A stretch of 64,000 nt of DNA from Bacteroides faecichinchillae JCM 17102 (GCF_000614145.1 NZ_BAKK01000009.1:1-64000), one strand, 5' to 3'. Shown: positions 26,928-36,754, counted from the first letter of the stretch. Notes: generated from the sequence alone by a model not told the origin. Numbers and translations are program-made.

Positions 26928-28658
26928 TTATTTAAGTTTATTAATCCATTCGGTTACTTCATTCACGGTTGGATTGGTCAATTCTAGTTTATACTTCTTA
27001 TTGATACCGCAAATGTCTTGATGCAGCTTTTGTGGATTAACATCCTTCATGTCTTCTACTGTGTTGTAACCGGCTTTCTGGATAACCTGAACCCAGTCTT
27101 CTGCGATACCCAGTTCCATATATTTAGCGGCAGAATCTTTCTTTACTATTTTCTCCGGACGCATTTGCGGGAAGAACAATACTTCCTGAATAGTAGTCTG
27201 TCCCGTCATCAACATAACCAAACGGTCAATACCTATACCGATACCTGATGTTGGTGGCATACCATATTGCAAAGCACGTAAGAAATCCTGGTCGATAATC
27301 ATAGCTTCGTCATCTCCCTTGTCAGCCAGACGCATCTGCTCTTTGAAACGTTCTTCCTGATCGAGCGGATCATTTAACTCGGAATAAGCATTGGCAAGTT
27401 CTTTACCATTCACCATTAGTTCGAAACGTTCGGTCAATCCCGGTTTGGAACGGTGCATCTTGGTTAATGGAGACATTTCAACAGGATAATCGGTGATAAA
27501 AGTAGGCTGGATATAAGTTCCTTCACAAAATTCACCGAAGATTTCGTCAATCAGTTTGCCCTTACCCATGGTCTCGTCAATCTCCTCCATTTTAAGTTCC
27601 TTACAGATCTGACGGATCTCTTCTTCATTTTTGCCATTCAGATCATATCCGGTTTTTTCTTTAATTGCATCCAAGATAGGAAGGCGGCGATATGGAGCTT
27701 TAAAATTGATTGTCTTTCCGTCGATAACGCTTTCCGTACTTCCGTTCACAGCAATACAAATACGTTCCAACAGTTTTTCTGTGAAATCCATCATCCAGTT
27801 ATAGTCTTTATACTGTACGTAAAGTTCCATACAAGTAAATTCCGGATTATGGTTCTTGTCCATACCTTCATTACGGAAATTCTTTCCTATTTCATAGACA
27901 CCTTCAAAGCCACCTACAATGAGGCGTTTCAGGTAAAGCTCAGTTGCAATACGCAGATAAAGGTCTACATCCAATGAATTATGGTGAGTGATAAACGGAC
28001 GTGCACTTGCTCCACCGGCAATAGATTGCAGAATAGGAGTTTCTACTTCCGTATAGCCCGCTTCATCTAATGCTTTACGTATCGTTTTCACTACAGTAGC
28101 ACGTTTTTCGAATGTTTCTTTAATACCATCATTAACGATCAGATCGACATATCGTTGGCGGTAGCGGAGTTCCGGATCTTCAAAAGAGTCGTAAGCAACC
28201 CCGTCTTTGTATTTTACAATCGGTAGCGGTTTGATAGACTTGGCAAGAACAGTCAGTTCCTTTGCATGGATACTGATCTCACCCATTTGCGTACGGAACA
28301 CAAAACCTTCGATACCGATAAAGTCACCTAAGTCGAGCAGGCGTTTGAACACCGAGTTGTACATTTCCTTATTTTCTCCCGGACAGATATCGTCACGTGT
28401 GATATACACTTGGATACGTCCTTTAGAATCCTGTAATTCGATGAACGAAGCTTTACCCATCACACGACGGCTCATGATACGACCCGCTACAGAAACCTGG
28501 CGCGGTTCTTCTTCGTCTTTGAATTCAGATTTTATGTCTGTAGAGAAAGCATTGGTTACATACTCTGCGGCAGGGTAGGGTTCAACTCCCATTGCACGAA
28601 GTTCATTCAAACTATTACGTCGAATGATTTCCTGTTCACTTAGTTCTAATATATTCAT
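26928..28658 (-). CDS. lysS: lysyl-tRNA synthetase (class II)
   Basis: 576 residues, with an extra C-terminal region of about 70 residues after the catalytic core, as in other Bacteroidota. The OB-fold anticodon domain includes [20 protein letters not shown]. Motif 2 is [20 protein letters not shown], and motif 3 with the ATP-binding arginine is [18 protein letters not shown]. Charges tRNA-Lys in the cytoplasm. The extra C-terminal region ([20 protein letters not shown]) looks like a helix-hairpin-helix-like appendix. Confidence 0.96.
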   Translation of the reverse strand: MNILELSEQEIIRRNSLNELRAMGVEPYPAAEYVTNAFSTDIKSEFKDEEEPRQVSVAGRIMSRRVMGKASFIELQDSKGRIQVYITRDDICPGENKEMYNSVFKRLLDLGDFIGIEGFVFRTQMGEISIHAKELTVLAKSIKPLPIVKYKDGVAYDSFEDPELRYRQRYVDLIVNDGIKETFEKRATVVKTIRKALDEAGYTEVETPILQSIAGGASARPFITHHNSLDVDLYLRIATELYLKRLIVGGFEGVYEIGKNFRNEGMDKNHNPEFTCMELYVQYKDYNWMMDFTEKLLERICIAVNGSTESVIDGKTINFKAPYRRLPILDAIKEKTGYDLNGKNEEEIRQICKELKMEEIDETMGKGKLIDEIFGEFCEGTYIQPTFITDYPVEMSPLTKMHRSKPGLTERFELMVNGKELANAYSELNDPLDQEERFKEQMRLADKGDDEAMIIDQDFLRALQYGMPPTSGIGIGIDRLVMLMTGQTTIQEVLFFPQMRPEKIVKKDSAAKYMELGIAEDWVQVIQKAGYNTVEDMKDVNPQKLHQDICGINKKYKLELTNPTVNEVTEWINKLK

Positions 28659-28687
28659 TTCGTTATGTATTAACTCAATTTTGGAGG

Positions 28688-28744
28688 CAAAAATACGAAA
28701 CTTTTCTCATATATCCTGTAATCTGTCTCTTTTTTGTATCTTTG
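28688..28744. promoter_or_regulatory. divergent -7 elements for lysS (-) and the MATE gene (+)
   Basis: Minus TATTTTTG (28695-28688), 30 bases before the lysS ATG. Plus TATCTTTG (28737-28744), 20 bases before the MATE ATG at 28764. The plus element overlaps the longer MATE frame, which is why I reject a start at 28734. Confidence 0.6.
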
Positions 28745-28763
28745 CAGCTTCAAAGTAATAGGT

Positions 28764-30125
28764 ATGACAGGACAAAAGACACCCACTGCGCTGGGGACAG
28801 AAAAGATTGGAAGGCTTTTAATGCAGTATGCTATTCCGGCAATTATCGCCATGACAGCATCTTCTCTTTATAACATGGTAGATAGTATTTTCATTGGGCA
28901 TGGTGTGGGAGCAATGGCTATTTCCGGGTTGGCTTTGACTTTCCCGCTAATGAATCTTGCCGCAGCTTTCGGTTCATTGGTAGGTGTGGGAGCAGCTACA
29001 CTGGTTTCGGTGAAACTAGGACAGAAGGATTATGACACTGCCCAGCGGGTATTAGGGAATGTGTTAGTTTTGAATATCATTATAGGATTGGCATTTACCG
29101 TACTGGCCCTTATTTTTCTTGATCCGATTCTTTATTTTTTTGGTGGAAGTGAGGCTACAGTTGGATATGCGCGCGATTATATGGTGGTGATATTGCTTGG
29201 TAACGTAGTCACACACCTTTATCTGGGATTAAACGCAGTACTGCGTTCTGCCGGCCATCCTCAGAAGGCCATGTATGCGACGATTGCTACAGTAGTCATT
29301 AATACCATTCTCGATCCTCTTTTTATTTATGGTTTCGGTTGGGGAATACAGGGAGCAGCTATTGCTACTATTACAGCACAGGTGATTGCACTAAGTTGGC
29401 AGTTTAAGTTATTCAGTAATAAAGAAGAACTATTGCATTTTCACCGAGGGATATTCCGGTTGAAAAAGAAAATCGTATTTGATTCTTTAGCGATAGGTAT
29501 GGCTCCTTTTTTAATGAATTTGGCTGCCTGTTTTATCGTTATTCTTATCAATAAAGGACTGAAACAATATGGAGGAGATTTGGCAATTGGAGCTTTTGGC
29601 ATAGTCAATCGGTTGGTCTTTCTGTTTGTTATGATTGTGATGGGCTTGAATCAGGGAATGCAGCCGATTGCTGGTTATAATTTTGGAGCACGGCAATATA
29701 CGCGTGTGACAAGAGTACTGAAAATAACAATTTATGCGGCAACGGCAATTACTACTACCGGTTTCCTAATGGGAATGCTGATTCCCAATCTGGCAGTCTC
29801 TATTTTTACTACTGATGGAGAGTTGATTCGTATTTCCACGAAAGGGTTACGTATTGTGGTAATGTTCTTTCCGATTGTTGGTTTTCAGATGGTGACTTCT
29901 AACTTCTTTCAAAGTATTGGTATGGCAAGTAAAGCGATCTTCTTATCAGTTTCGCGTCAGGTCCTTATTTTGATTCCTTGTTTATTGATCTTACCTCAAT
30001 TCTATGGGCAAGAAGGTGTGTGGATGAGTATGCCTATTTCTGACTTGATTGCGAGTTTGATTGCAGGAATTATGCTGTGGTGGCAGTTCCGTCAGTTCTC
30101 GTTGGTAAGCAGTAAAAAACATTAA
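28764..30125 (+). CDS. MATE family multidrug/Na+ antiporter
   Basis: About 453 residues with twelve hydrophobic segments. Two MATE repeats: MQYAIPAIIAMTASSLYNMVDSIFIG opens the first and a matching MAPFLMNLAACFIVILINK region the second; NQGMQPIAGYNFGARQY is the usual repeat-two motif. Exports cationic compounds by antiport in the inner membrane. Substrate unknown. Start chosen from the -7 box at 28737-28744. Confidence 0.93.
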   Translation: MTGQKTPTALGTEKIGRLLMQYAIPAIIAMTASSLYNMVDSIFIGHGVGAMAISGLALTFPLMNLAAAFGSLVGVGAATLVSVKLGQKDYDTAQRVLGNVLVLNIIIGLAFTVLALIFLDPILYFFGGSEATVGYARDYMVVILLGNVVTHLYLGLNAVLRSAGHPQKAMYATIATVVINTILDPLFIYGFGWGIQGAAIATITAQVIALSWQFKLFSNKEELLHFHRGIFRLKKKIVFDSLAIGMAPFLMNLAACFIVILINKGLKQYGGDLAIGAFGIVNRLVFLFVMIVMGLNQGMQPIAGYNFGARQYTRVTRVLKITIYAATAITTTGFLMGMLIPNLAVSIFTTDGELIRISTKGLRIVVMFFPIVGFQMVTSNFFQSIGMASKAIFLSVSRQVLILIPCLLILPQFYGQEGVWMSMPISDLIASLIAGIMLWWQFRQFSLVSSKKH

Positions 30126-30182
30126 GAATTTAAGGATGTAATAACTTATCTTTCTTGCTTTTCTCAAACTTTTCTCATACTT

Positions 30183-30266
30183 ATGAGAAAAAATACTCAT
30201 CACACTGAGAAAAAATACTCATTACTATGAGAATATCTTCTCACTGTAATGAGAAATAATACTCAT
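30183..30266. repeat. four 18-bp palindromic repeats at exact 22-bp period
   Basis: Units at 30183-30200, 30205-30222, 30227-30244 and 30249-30266. Each is an ATGAG...CTCAT inverted repeat around an AT-rich 8-base centre (ATGAG-AAAAAATA-CTCAT; the second starts CTGAG, the third ends CTCAC). Starts are exactly 22 bp apart, about two helical turns. A fifth right arm CTCAT at 30174-30178 keeps the phase. The array lies between the convergent MATE and DUF6078 genes. Confidence 0.8.
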
Positions 30267-30288
30267 TGAGGCGAGACTTTTCTTTAGT

Positions 30289-30723
30289 CTACCAATCGTA
30301 TTTTTCGATGTATTTATCGTATACAGGTTTGAACTTAATTCCGTGTTTTAAGAAGATATCAGCAATCTGTTCTTGCTCTTTCGGATGTAGTAATCGTTGT
30401 TTATTGCGGATACGATAATACATACTACGTCCCATCAGTGAGTACATTTCTTTATGTATGGCAATGGCTGTAACATGTGGGATGTTATCCAGCAAATGAT
30501 CTATCCCGGAGGCAAAAAGGGAAATGCAAAATGAGCTGAAGTAAGAACAATTAGTTTCGTTGCCTATAATGTGACTTGGATTGACTGCCGTGTAATAAGG
30601 GACGTCTTGGCTGATACAGAGTGTAGCCTGATAGCGAAGGCATTTGTTACGGCGTGGACACTTGTTGTGATTACAGTATAGATAATTCTTGGGAATGTCA
30701 TTATAGTTGATCTTTTTTTCCAT
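30289..30723 (-). CDS. DUF6078 family protein
   Basis: 144 residues. The N-terminus has closely spaced cysteines (YLYCNHNKCPRRNKCLRY), then C in ATLCISQDV and NCSYF, a likely metal or iron-sulfur site. The C-terminus YYRIRNKQRLLHPKEQEQIA and IFLKHGIKF is the conserved helix-rich part of DUF6078, a Bacteroidales family of unknown function, which I recognise by pattern. Cytoplasmic, no signal. Confidence 0.8.
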   Translation of the reverse strand: MEKKINYNDIPKNYLYCNHNKCPRRNKCLRYQATLCISQDVPYYTAVNPSHIIGNETNCSYFSSFCISLFASGIDHLLDNIPHVTAIAIHKEMYSLMGRSMYYRIRNKQRLLHPKEQEQIADIFLKHGIKFKPVYDKYIEKYDW

Positions 30724-30776
30724 GATTTTAGAATTCTTTTATAGTTTGTTGTTGTTAAAAAAAGAATCGTATCTGT

Positions 30777-31204
30777 TTATATCGACAAAGGTAATAAATA
30801 ATTCTGGTCAGGAACAAAGGTTTCATTTAAACTGAGGAAAAAATCAATTTCTTTTTTGGGTAATGCAACAGAGATAATAAAACGTCTGTTAATAAATTGT
30901 GGCTCATATCTGTAAATCTCGTGTACGTGGTCCGGATACTTAGAGATTAAGTGCCATCCAGTTATGAAAAAAGCTGTTTGGGTATATCAACTTTTATTTT
31001 ATTGCATTTTTTTATTTCAACGAATGCCACGTTACTCGGAATTCTGTCTTTCAGTATTTCTACTTGTATGATGATTAGATCAGAATGCATTCCGTTATGG
31101 TATTTTATACTGGCTTTTACATTCTTGTTAGTTTGAATAATAGGGCTACAATATGGTGTTCGTCGTTGATACTTTTGCCAATTTAATACCTTTATTGTGT
31201 GTTA
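30777..31204 (-). pseudogene. broken coding remnant, unknown protein
   Basis: On the minus strand, protein-like sequence runs in two frames. One holds KVLNWQKYQRRTPYCSP and HSDLIIIQVEILKDRIPSNV. After a one-base change in an A/T6 run near 30967-30973 the other continues ITGWHLISKYPDHVHEIYRY, FINRRFIISVALPKKEIDFF, and stops at 30777. A TAA sits directly after a would-be ATG at 31202-31207, and no intact start remains. The two frames read as one polar, globular protein of about 135 residues. No family recognised. Confidence 0.5.
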
Positions 31205-31364
31205 CATTTGGGGGTATGAAGCAGGATTTACATAGAAAATATGGCTAAGAAAATAGTTTATAGTTCTATTTGTTGGTAAAGCTGTTCATATTGATTGTTT
31301 CCACTTCCTTATTTGCATCCATCACAAAAAATACTTAAATTTATAACGTCTTAAATTAATCATT

Positions 31365-32004
31365 ATGAAAATTGTACAGATCTTTTAGACAGCAAACAAA
31401 CCGTTGTTGGAGAACGGATTTGGATGGCCTCATCCGCAGTATCACTTGATGTCATGGGCGTTAAGTTGTCTGAGTCTGCGTGAAAACTATAATAACGTAG
31501 TCTTTTATACAGACAGCAATGGTTATAAAGTCTTTATAGAGTTGTTGAAACTACCTTATACAGATGTAGTGGTTCAATATGACGATCTGCTATGCCCCGA
31601 CATTCATTGGGCCTTATCCTAAGATACTTACTTATTCTTTACAGAAAGAACCTTTTATTCATGTGGATGGCGACGTGCATCTTCCTCATTGGCTGGACGA
31701 TTCCATAGAATCCGGGGCATTAATTGCTCAAAACATAGAGATGGGCAGTCAATATTATAAGAATATGATGAACGATATTTTGCGGAGTGATTACCGTATG
31801 CCGGATTTTTTGCACAAGGCTTTGGAGCGTGATGTCATCCTTTCTTATAATGCCGGTTTTCTAGGTAGAAACGATCTTGATTTTATACAGGAGTACTGCC
31901 GGATTGCTTTTCAGTTTATAGATGATAATGGCTTGCGTAATTTCCATAGCCGGAATCTTAGTGTGAACAATAATCTCCTTATGACTATTTTAAAATTGAA
32001 ATAA
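31365..32004 (+). pseudogene. decayed gene, glycosyltransferase-like (DUF6734-type?)
   Basis: MKIVQIF is followed by a TAG at 31386 (where relatives would probably read TFW), then TANKPLLENGFGWPHPQYHL and NVVFYTDSNGYKVFIELL. An extra T near 31612 shifts the frame inside DIHWA-YPKILTYSLQKEPF; the rest runs HVDGDVHLPHWLDDSIESG ... NNLLMTILKLK to 32004. The DGD-type motif and the FYTDSNG opening resemble nucleotide-sugar-type folds. DUF6734 is my best guess from memory. At least two lesions make it non-functional. Confidence 0.7.
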
Positions 32005-32006
32005 TA

Positions 32007-32684
32007 ATGAAACATATTATATTGTTGTTTGTATTATTGTCATTGTCCTGTGGCAATAGGAACAATAAAGAAACAAATGTAAATGATAATAGAGAGCAGC
32101 AACTTGCCACTTTGGAGTCGGAGATGATTAATTTCTTCTAATCGACGTTAGCAAAAAACTATGGAAATCGCTATGCTGTTGATCTGTTTGTAGAAGGTAT
32201 GAACAGATATAATTTCAATTATCTGTTGGAAGTGGATAAGAAGCAGTTGAAAGAAATCAATGAGAAATTGTATGGAGATGGTTGGCTTTATTCTTACTTT
32301 TTAGATAAACAAATGTAGAATGTTAGTAGTTTGGATAAACAGCAAGAATATAACAGGGCACAAGTAGAATTGATGCCGCTTGCTTTAAACTTATTTCCGA
32401 AAGATGGCTCTTCTTATTATCGGAAAGAGTTACAACATGCTTCCCATCCGGCAATGAAAGAGGTCGTTAGAATCATAGAAGAGACCAGTGTACCTATTCC
32501 CTCTTTGATATGGGGACAACTAAACACTGATAAGCATCGTATTTGTAGTGATTTTAAATCAGACAGAGATATACAGATGTTTTTAATTCTCTATTTCTGG
32601 AACTATTTATGTTGTTTTGCCAATATTGACTTTTATACAGGGGAAGATAAAACAGAGTTCGTTATGAAAATGATTAGTAAATAA
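32007..32684 (+). pseudogene. decayed lipoprotein gene with two in-frame stops
   Basis: Signal MKHIILLLFVLLSLSCGN with lipobox Cys16. One frame of 226 codons runs to 32684 but contains TAA at 32139 and TAG at 32316. The sequence between and after is still protein-like (FVEGMNRYNFNYLLEVDKKQ, SSYYRKELQHASHPAMKEVV, FYTGEDKTEFVMKMISK). Starts 3 bases after the previous remnant, so the two were once an operon. Family unknown. Confidence 0.72.
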
Positions 32685-32685
32685 T

Positions 32686-33368
32686 ATGCTTATGTCACTA
32701 TTTTCTTTAATTAATCATCATTCTCCGAATAAATTATTTCGGATAAAAGGAAGTCCATTCCTTTGCATTGCCATATTGTGTGCTTTCGCTTCTTGTGTCA
32801 GTGTGCCCAAAGCAGCTTTAGATATATCAGTGCAATTGGAGCAGCAACTTTATACGTTGCAACAAGCCACTCACAGTATTGTGGAGAAAGCATATCAGGA
32901 AAAAGAGAAGTATATAGATAATGTCTGGTATCCCTAATATGTAGAAGATCTGTTTCAACAGCCCGTTATTGTAGAACTTTGGAATGAGGTTGTCCGTACA
33001 GACAATTTGGTAAATAGGATGGAGATGATCAAGACATTGACTCAAAGTTGTATGGTTGAATATTTGTCTTGTAAAAAATCATTATAGACACCGATTGAGG
33101 AAGAAAAAGCCTCTACATTGAAGAGTCTGAATGAAAACTACGAATTGGCTATCAGGATGAATGTAGCTGTTATGAAGAACATAGCTTCGAGTCAAGCTTT
33201 GCAGAATGAATATAAAAGCTATTTGTCTAAAGTGACTTCTCTGGAATGGTTGGACTCAGGTATAGTCTTTTTTTTCAACGTATTGACCAAAAGATAGAGA
33301 AGGGAGCAGACAAGTTTCGGGATATCGGTGGGAAGGTGAAGGAGTTTATTGATTATATAAAAGAATAG
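32686..33368 (+). pseudogene. decayed coiled-coil lipoprotein gene
   Basis: Begins MLMSLFSLINHHSPNKLFRI with an inner hydrophobic stretch and lipobox AFASC. In-frame stops TAA at 32935 and TAG at 33085, and a frameshift in a T8 run at 33268-33275, break a helical, coiled-coil-rich protein (QLEQQLYTLQQATHSIVEKA, STLKSLNENYELAIRM, QRIDQKIEKGADKFRDIGGK). One base after the previous remnant. Family unknown. Confidence 0.7.
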
Positions 33369-33372
33369 TACT

Positions 33373-33504
33373 ATGAAATATTCGAAAGAAGAAATAGTCA
33401 GAATTGCAGGTATAGGATTATTGTTGAAGGAAATTTCAACAGGCTCTTATAGAGGATAGTGGTATTTACTGTATCGATTCTTGGTATCAAGAAAGAGGTG
33501 ACAT
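33373..33504 (+). pseudogene. truncated, frameshifted small gene remnant
   Basis: MKYSKEEIVRIAGIGLLLKE then, after dropping one A near 33428-33432, FQQALIEDSGIYCIDSWYQE. It runs tail-on into the end of the minus-strand AraC remnant, so its 3' part is lost. Fourth member of the decayed plus-strand series. Confidence 0.5.
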
Positions 33505-33835
33505 AAGTTGCTTATTCCGATATTCTTTAGGAGAAATTCCTACGTATTGCTTGAAATATTTTCCAAAGAAAGACTGTGTAGGAAAATTCAGTTTAACTGC
33601 AATTTCTTTAATACTTAGATCTGTGTTTTCCTACAATTGTTTTGCTTCTGTGATTACCATTTGAATAATCCATTACAGTGCACTGTTTCCAGATTTTTCT
33701 TTGATCACTGCGGAGAAGTAGCGGGGAGAAAGGCATTGTTTATCTGCGTAAAAGATGACGTCATGTTTCTGATGATAATATTGGAAAAGAGTGATCATGA
33801 AATTCTGAAAGATTTTATCCTTTTTATTTTTTGAT
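33487..33835 (-). pseudogene. AraC-family regulator remnant (C-terminal part)
   Basis: Minus-strand sequence reads KIFQNFMITLFQYYHQKHDV, YADKQCLSPRYFSAVIKEKSG, then two in-frame stops (TAA, TAG), then LSIKEIAVKLNFPTQSFFGK and YFKQYVGISPKEYRNK, the unmistakable second helix-turn-helix and tail of AraC regulators. The N-terminal sensor half is absent: the remnant begins where the alpha-galactosidase gene ends. Truncated and dead. Confidence 0.85.
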
Positions 33836-35953
33836 TCGGTAGACTCTCACATCCTGTGACGGAACAGAATACTGAAGACCTTTGTGATCAGAAATAACAG
33901 GAGTAGAGGTCCATAATTCTTTTCCTTCAATGTGTTTATTAGGGGAGTATCCGATTCTTCTCATGTCCAAACAACCTTCCTTCACAGAAGTAATGTCGAA
34001 ATTGAAAATGACAATATAAGTGTATTTATTGGTTTCCATCATATACATGCTTTCTGCTTTTTCCGGGCTCTGTGCCGTAAATCCTTCTACTGGATAAAAG
34101 GATTTCCCCAATCGGGCAATCTCATTAATCTCTTTGTTGGTGACCAAAGATACTGCTTTTCTTCGAGCTTCTTCACTTCCCGGTATTGAGCCTTTGGTAC
34201 TGAAATTATCTCCTAGCATGTATATTCCGGTGATGACAGCAGAAGTAATTCTTGCACGATTGGCTCCTTCTTTATAATTCTCGGCTTCTTCCGGTTTATG
34301 CAATAAAATATGGTCTGCATCATTAAACGTGTATACGCGATCAAGCCACCAGCCGAAAGACAGGCTATTGAGCATGTAGTTTGTAGTTCCCCAACCTTGC
34401 TCGCTCATCGCTCCCCAAGTGTCGCAACTAATTCTACGGGAATTTCCGTATTGAGCCGGAAAAACAGGGGCAATGGACAGAGCCATGAACATATCATTAC
34501 CACATAATTCAGATAAGTATTTCATTCCTTCATTGTATGCTTGTGTACCTGTAGTAACATCGGGATTATAGAATGAATCGGCTTCTAAAGAGCCGTTATT
34601 GATAAAATCTAGTTTTATATAGGTATATCCCCATTTTTTAAACTTTTCTATATAATGCTTCATTCGTGATTTCGTTCCCGGATGGGTAGGATCTACTGCC
34701 AGTGATTCTATTTTGCGAGGCTTTCCATTTGCATATAGGTAGATGTCTTTGTATTTCCATTGTTGGTCGGTCCCTTCAACGAAACCATCCGCATTACCAA
34801 ACCAGTCCGAAAAAGGACACCAATAAATCCCGGCTTTCTGACCATTTTCTTTGCAATGTCGGGCAAAAGCTATTAATTGTTCTTCATTGAAATTATCCCA
34901 GAAAGAATCCAGTCCGATATAAATGGTATTGTCATTTTCAAAACTATTGGGTTGTAATTCTAGTTTGATGAAATCGGCAACATCAACAGCTCCCTCGTAA
35001 TTTACCTTTGTAGCCATGGCGGCCCAACTGTTCCATCCGAAAGGAGTTCCCGAATTCCATTGACGGGGAGGAGTAATCGCTGCATTCATTTCTCCGAATT
35101 TTTCCATACCTTTTCGCCAGTCATTGAAATAACCTACAAATATTTGGGGGGATTTCAGCCTTGTTCCCCGAACACTTCCATGTTCTTTAGAAGGACGATC
35201 CGATCGATCGCTGATATCGCGGGTTAGTTCATGAGTTATCCCTCCAAAACATTCAAGATGAGTAATATATCGGTCGTTTTCTCCTTGATAGCGGATACCT
35301 GTTTTCCAAGTATCATGTTCTACTGAACCGATCACCAATCCATTTCTGCTGATTCCATTGAATATTGCGGTTACTTCAAAGGAAATACCTTCCTCTTTTA
35401 ATGGAGCGGATAAGTAACTTACGAAAGCATCATTATCATATGGCACACGCAACACTCTATTAGTGGAATCTTGGGGTAAAAAAGAGTTTTTTTCCGAGGT
35501 ATATACAGGAGCTATATAATTACTTGTTATCTTTTCGTTGGCAGAGCAGAGCCATACTTCAGTAAGAAAATATTCTTTGCTCGAGTAGAAATAGTAATTT
35601 TGTTCTATCTTGATATTGGATAGGGGACCGTCAGAGTAGGTGATTGTGTATTTCTTTCCTTTTCCCACCCCATCATTAATTTTCTCTTTTTGGATTTCTG
35701 TGGTTTTGAAATCACAACTTCTGATCTCTGTTGTGTTTACCTTTGCTTTTACGAATGTTCCTTTCAGTATATTTTGTCCTTTGTAACTATAATCAATAGT
35801 ACGGGTGGAAGGCTGATAAGAGATTTCCCAGTTGTTATTTTTGATTTTTTTATTTGCCCCCTGAATTAAAGGGTGGAAACATATCAACAGTAGGAGACTG
35901 ATTACTAAATATCTGAAACTAGTGGCGAGAAACTTACTCATAGTTGTATTCAA
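33824..35953 (-). CDS. secreted alpha-galactosidase-like glycoside hydrolase (clan GH-D)
   Basis: 709 residues with an N-terminal signal (YLVISLLLLICFHPLIQG). A beta-sandwich domain of about 290 residues is followed by a TIM barrel starting TPFGWNSWAAM. The barrel shows YIGLDSFWDN, GIYWCPFSDW, the nucleophile aspartate in YTYIKLDFINN and the likely acid aspartate in RRISCDTWGAM. A short C-terminal beta domain follows. This is the GH27/GH36 (melibiase) pattern. Cuts alpha-linked galactose from plant or host glycans, probably in the periplasm. No SusC/D pair is adjacent. Alternative start at 35941. Confidence 0.85.
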   Translation of the reverse strand: MNTTMSKFLATSFRYLVISLLLLICFHPLIQGANKKIKNNNWEISYQPSTRTIDYSYKGQNILKGTFVKAKVNTTEIRSCDFKTTEIQKEKINDGVGKGKKYTITYSDGPLSNIKIEQNYYFYSSKEYFLTEVWLCSANEKITSNYIAPVYTSEKNSFLPQDSTNRVLRVPYDNDAFVSYLSAPLKEEGISFEVTAIFNGISRNGLVIGSVEHDTWKTGIRYQGENDRYITHLECFGGITHELTRDISDRSDRPSKEHGSVRGTRLKSPQIFVGYFNDWRKGMEKFGEMNAAITPPRQWNSGTPFGWNSWAAMATKVNYEGAVDVADFIKLELQPNSFENDNTIYIGLDSFWDNFNEEQLIAFARHCKENGQKAGIYWCPFSDWFGNADGFVEGTDQQWKYKDIYLYANGKPRKIESLAVDPTHPGTKSRMKHYIEKFKKWGYTYIKLDFINNGSLEADSFYNPDVTTGTQAYNEGMKYLSELCGNDMFMALSIAPVFPAQYGNSRRISCDTWGAMSEQGWGTTNYMLNSLSFGWWLDRVYTFNDADHILLHKPEEAENYKEGANRARITSAVITGIYMLGDNFSTKGSIPGSEEARRKAVSLVTNKEINEIARLGKSFYPVEGFTAQSPEKAESMYMMETNKYTYIVIFNFDITSVKEGCLDMRRIGYSPNKHIEGKELWTSTPVISDHKGLQYSVPSQDVRVYRIKK

Positions 35954-36010
35954 TTTATGAAGTGATTATTTAATCTAATTTAGGTATGCCTATAGTTGGA
36001 AAAAGACTGA

Positions 36011-36574
36011 TTACAAGGACGCTCGTATTCTACTTAGTGATTGAGGAGTTATCCATAGGTAAGATGCAATATATTTTAAAGGTACATACTGCAATAATTC
36101 CGGAGTCTCTTTAATAAGTGTAAGATAACGTTCTTTTGCTCGTGGACTTCCTGTACTGATTAGCCAGTTCTCTTGTCCAATGAATTGACGTTCCATCAGA
36201 CTAAGTCCCAAATTCGCTAACTCGATGGAAGAAGAAAACAAATTGTTCAGAACTGAACGAGAAACGCAATAAGCTGTACTGTCACACATTGCTTCAATAT
36301 TGATAAGTGAATAGGCATTATCTACATATCCCCAAACGGAAAAAGCAGCTTCTCCTTCAGAGGCAAACCATATCGTTGTATCTACTCCGTCTTTATGGTA
36401 ATATCCTCGCCAGATGCCTTTCTTTATTAAATAAAGGTTACTGTTCTTTGTACCTTCTCGTACAATTAATTCTTTTTTGTTGAAATGTACTTCTTCCATG
36501 CATTCCAATAAAAGTTGTACATTGGCTTCTGATACTTTGTACTTATTGCAAAGTTTCTCTATAAATATATTCAT
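36011..36574 (-). CDS. Crp/Fnr family transcriptional regulator
   Basis: About 187 residues. An N-terminal cyclic-nucleotide-binding beta roll (FNKKELIVREGTKNSNLYLI, GIWRGYYHKDGVDTTIWFAS) lacks the arginine-containing phosphate-binding cassette of true cAMP receptors. The C-terminal helix-turn-helix includes LKYIASYLWITPQSLSRIRA. This short form is common in Bacteroidota and of unknown ligand. I start at 36574, since a -7 box TATCTTTG lies at 36579-36586 and would be inside the longer frame. Lies downstream of a MATE gene on the same strand. Confidence 0.87.
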   Translation of the reverse strand: MNIFIEKLCNKYKVSEANVQLLLECMEEVHFNKKELIVREGTKNSNLYLIKKGIWRGYYHKDGVDTTIWFASEGEAAFSVWGYVDNAYSLINIEAMCDSTAYCVSRSVLNNLFSSSIELANLGLSLMERQFIGQENWLISTGSPRAKERYLTLIKETPELLQYVPLKYIASYLWITPQSLSRIRASL

Positions 36575-36578
36575 ATTG

Positions 36579-36605
36579 CAAAGATACGTATCATTGGCGT
36601 ACAAA
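36579..36605 (-). promoter_or_regulatory. -7 element directly before the Crp/Fnr gene
   Basis: Minus-strand TATCTTTG (36586-36579) ends only 4 bases before the ATG. TTTG lies at 36605-36602 with a 15-base spacer, 4 short of ideal. If used, the transcript would be nearly leaderless. Confidence 0.4.
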
Positions 36606-36754
36606 AAAATGGTCTATCCGATAAATTTTAATGATAATTTTTGTGCTCCAATTATAGATATCAGAGTAGTAAAAACAAAATTCAATATATGTTTAGCTTA
36701 TGCTATTATGAAACTCTTATGTGTTATGCAATCTCCATCTTCAGATTTTGCTAC

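Noticed and set aside
28734..28763. Upstream start of the first MATE gene
   Set aside because: The -7 promoter box at 28737-28744 lies inside it.
30183..30266. CRISPR array
   Set aside because: Units are palindromic 18-mers with 4-base gaps; no unique spacers of 25-40 bases and no cas genes.
31365..33368. Stop-codon recoding (TAG or TAA read as an amino acid) in the 31-33 kb genes
   Set aside because: Both TAG and TAA interrupt the genes, frameshifts accompany them, and intact neighbours use both codons as normal stops. Decay explains everything.
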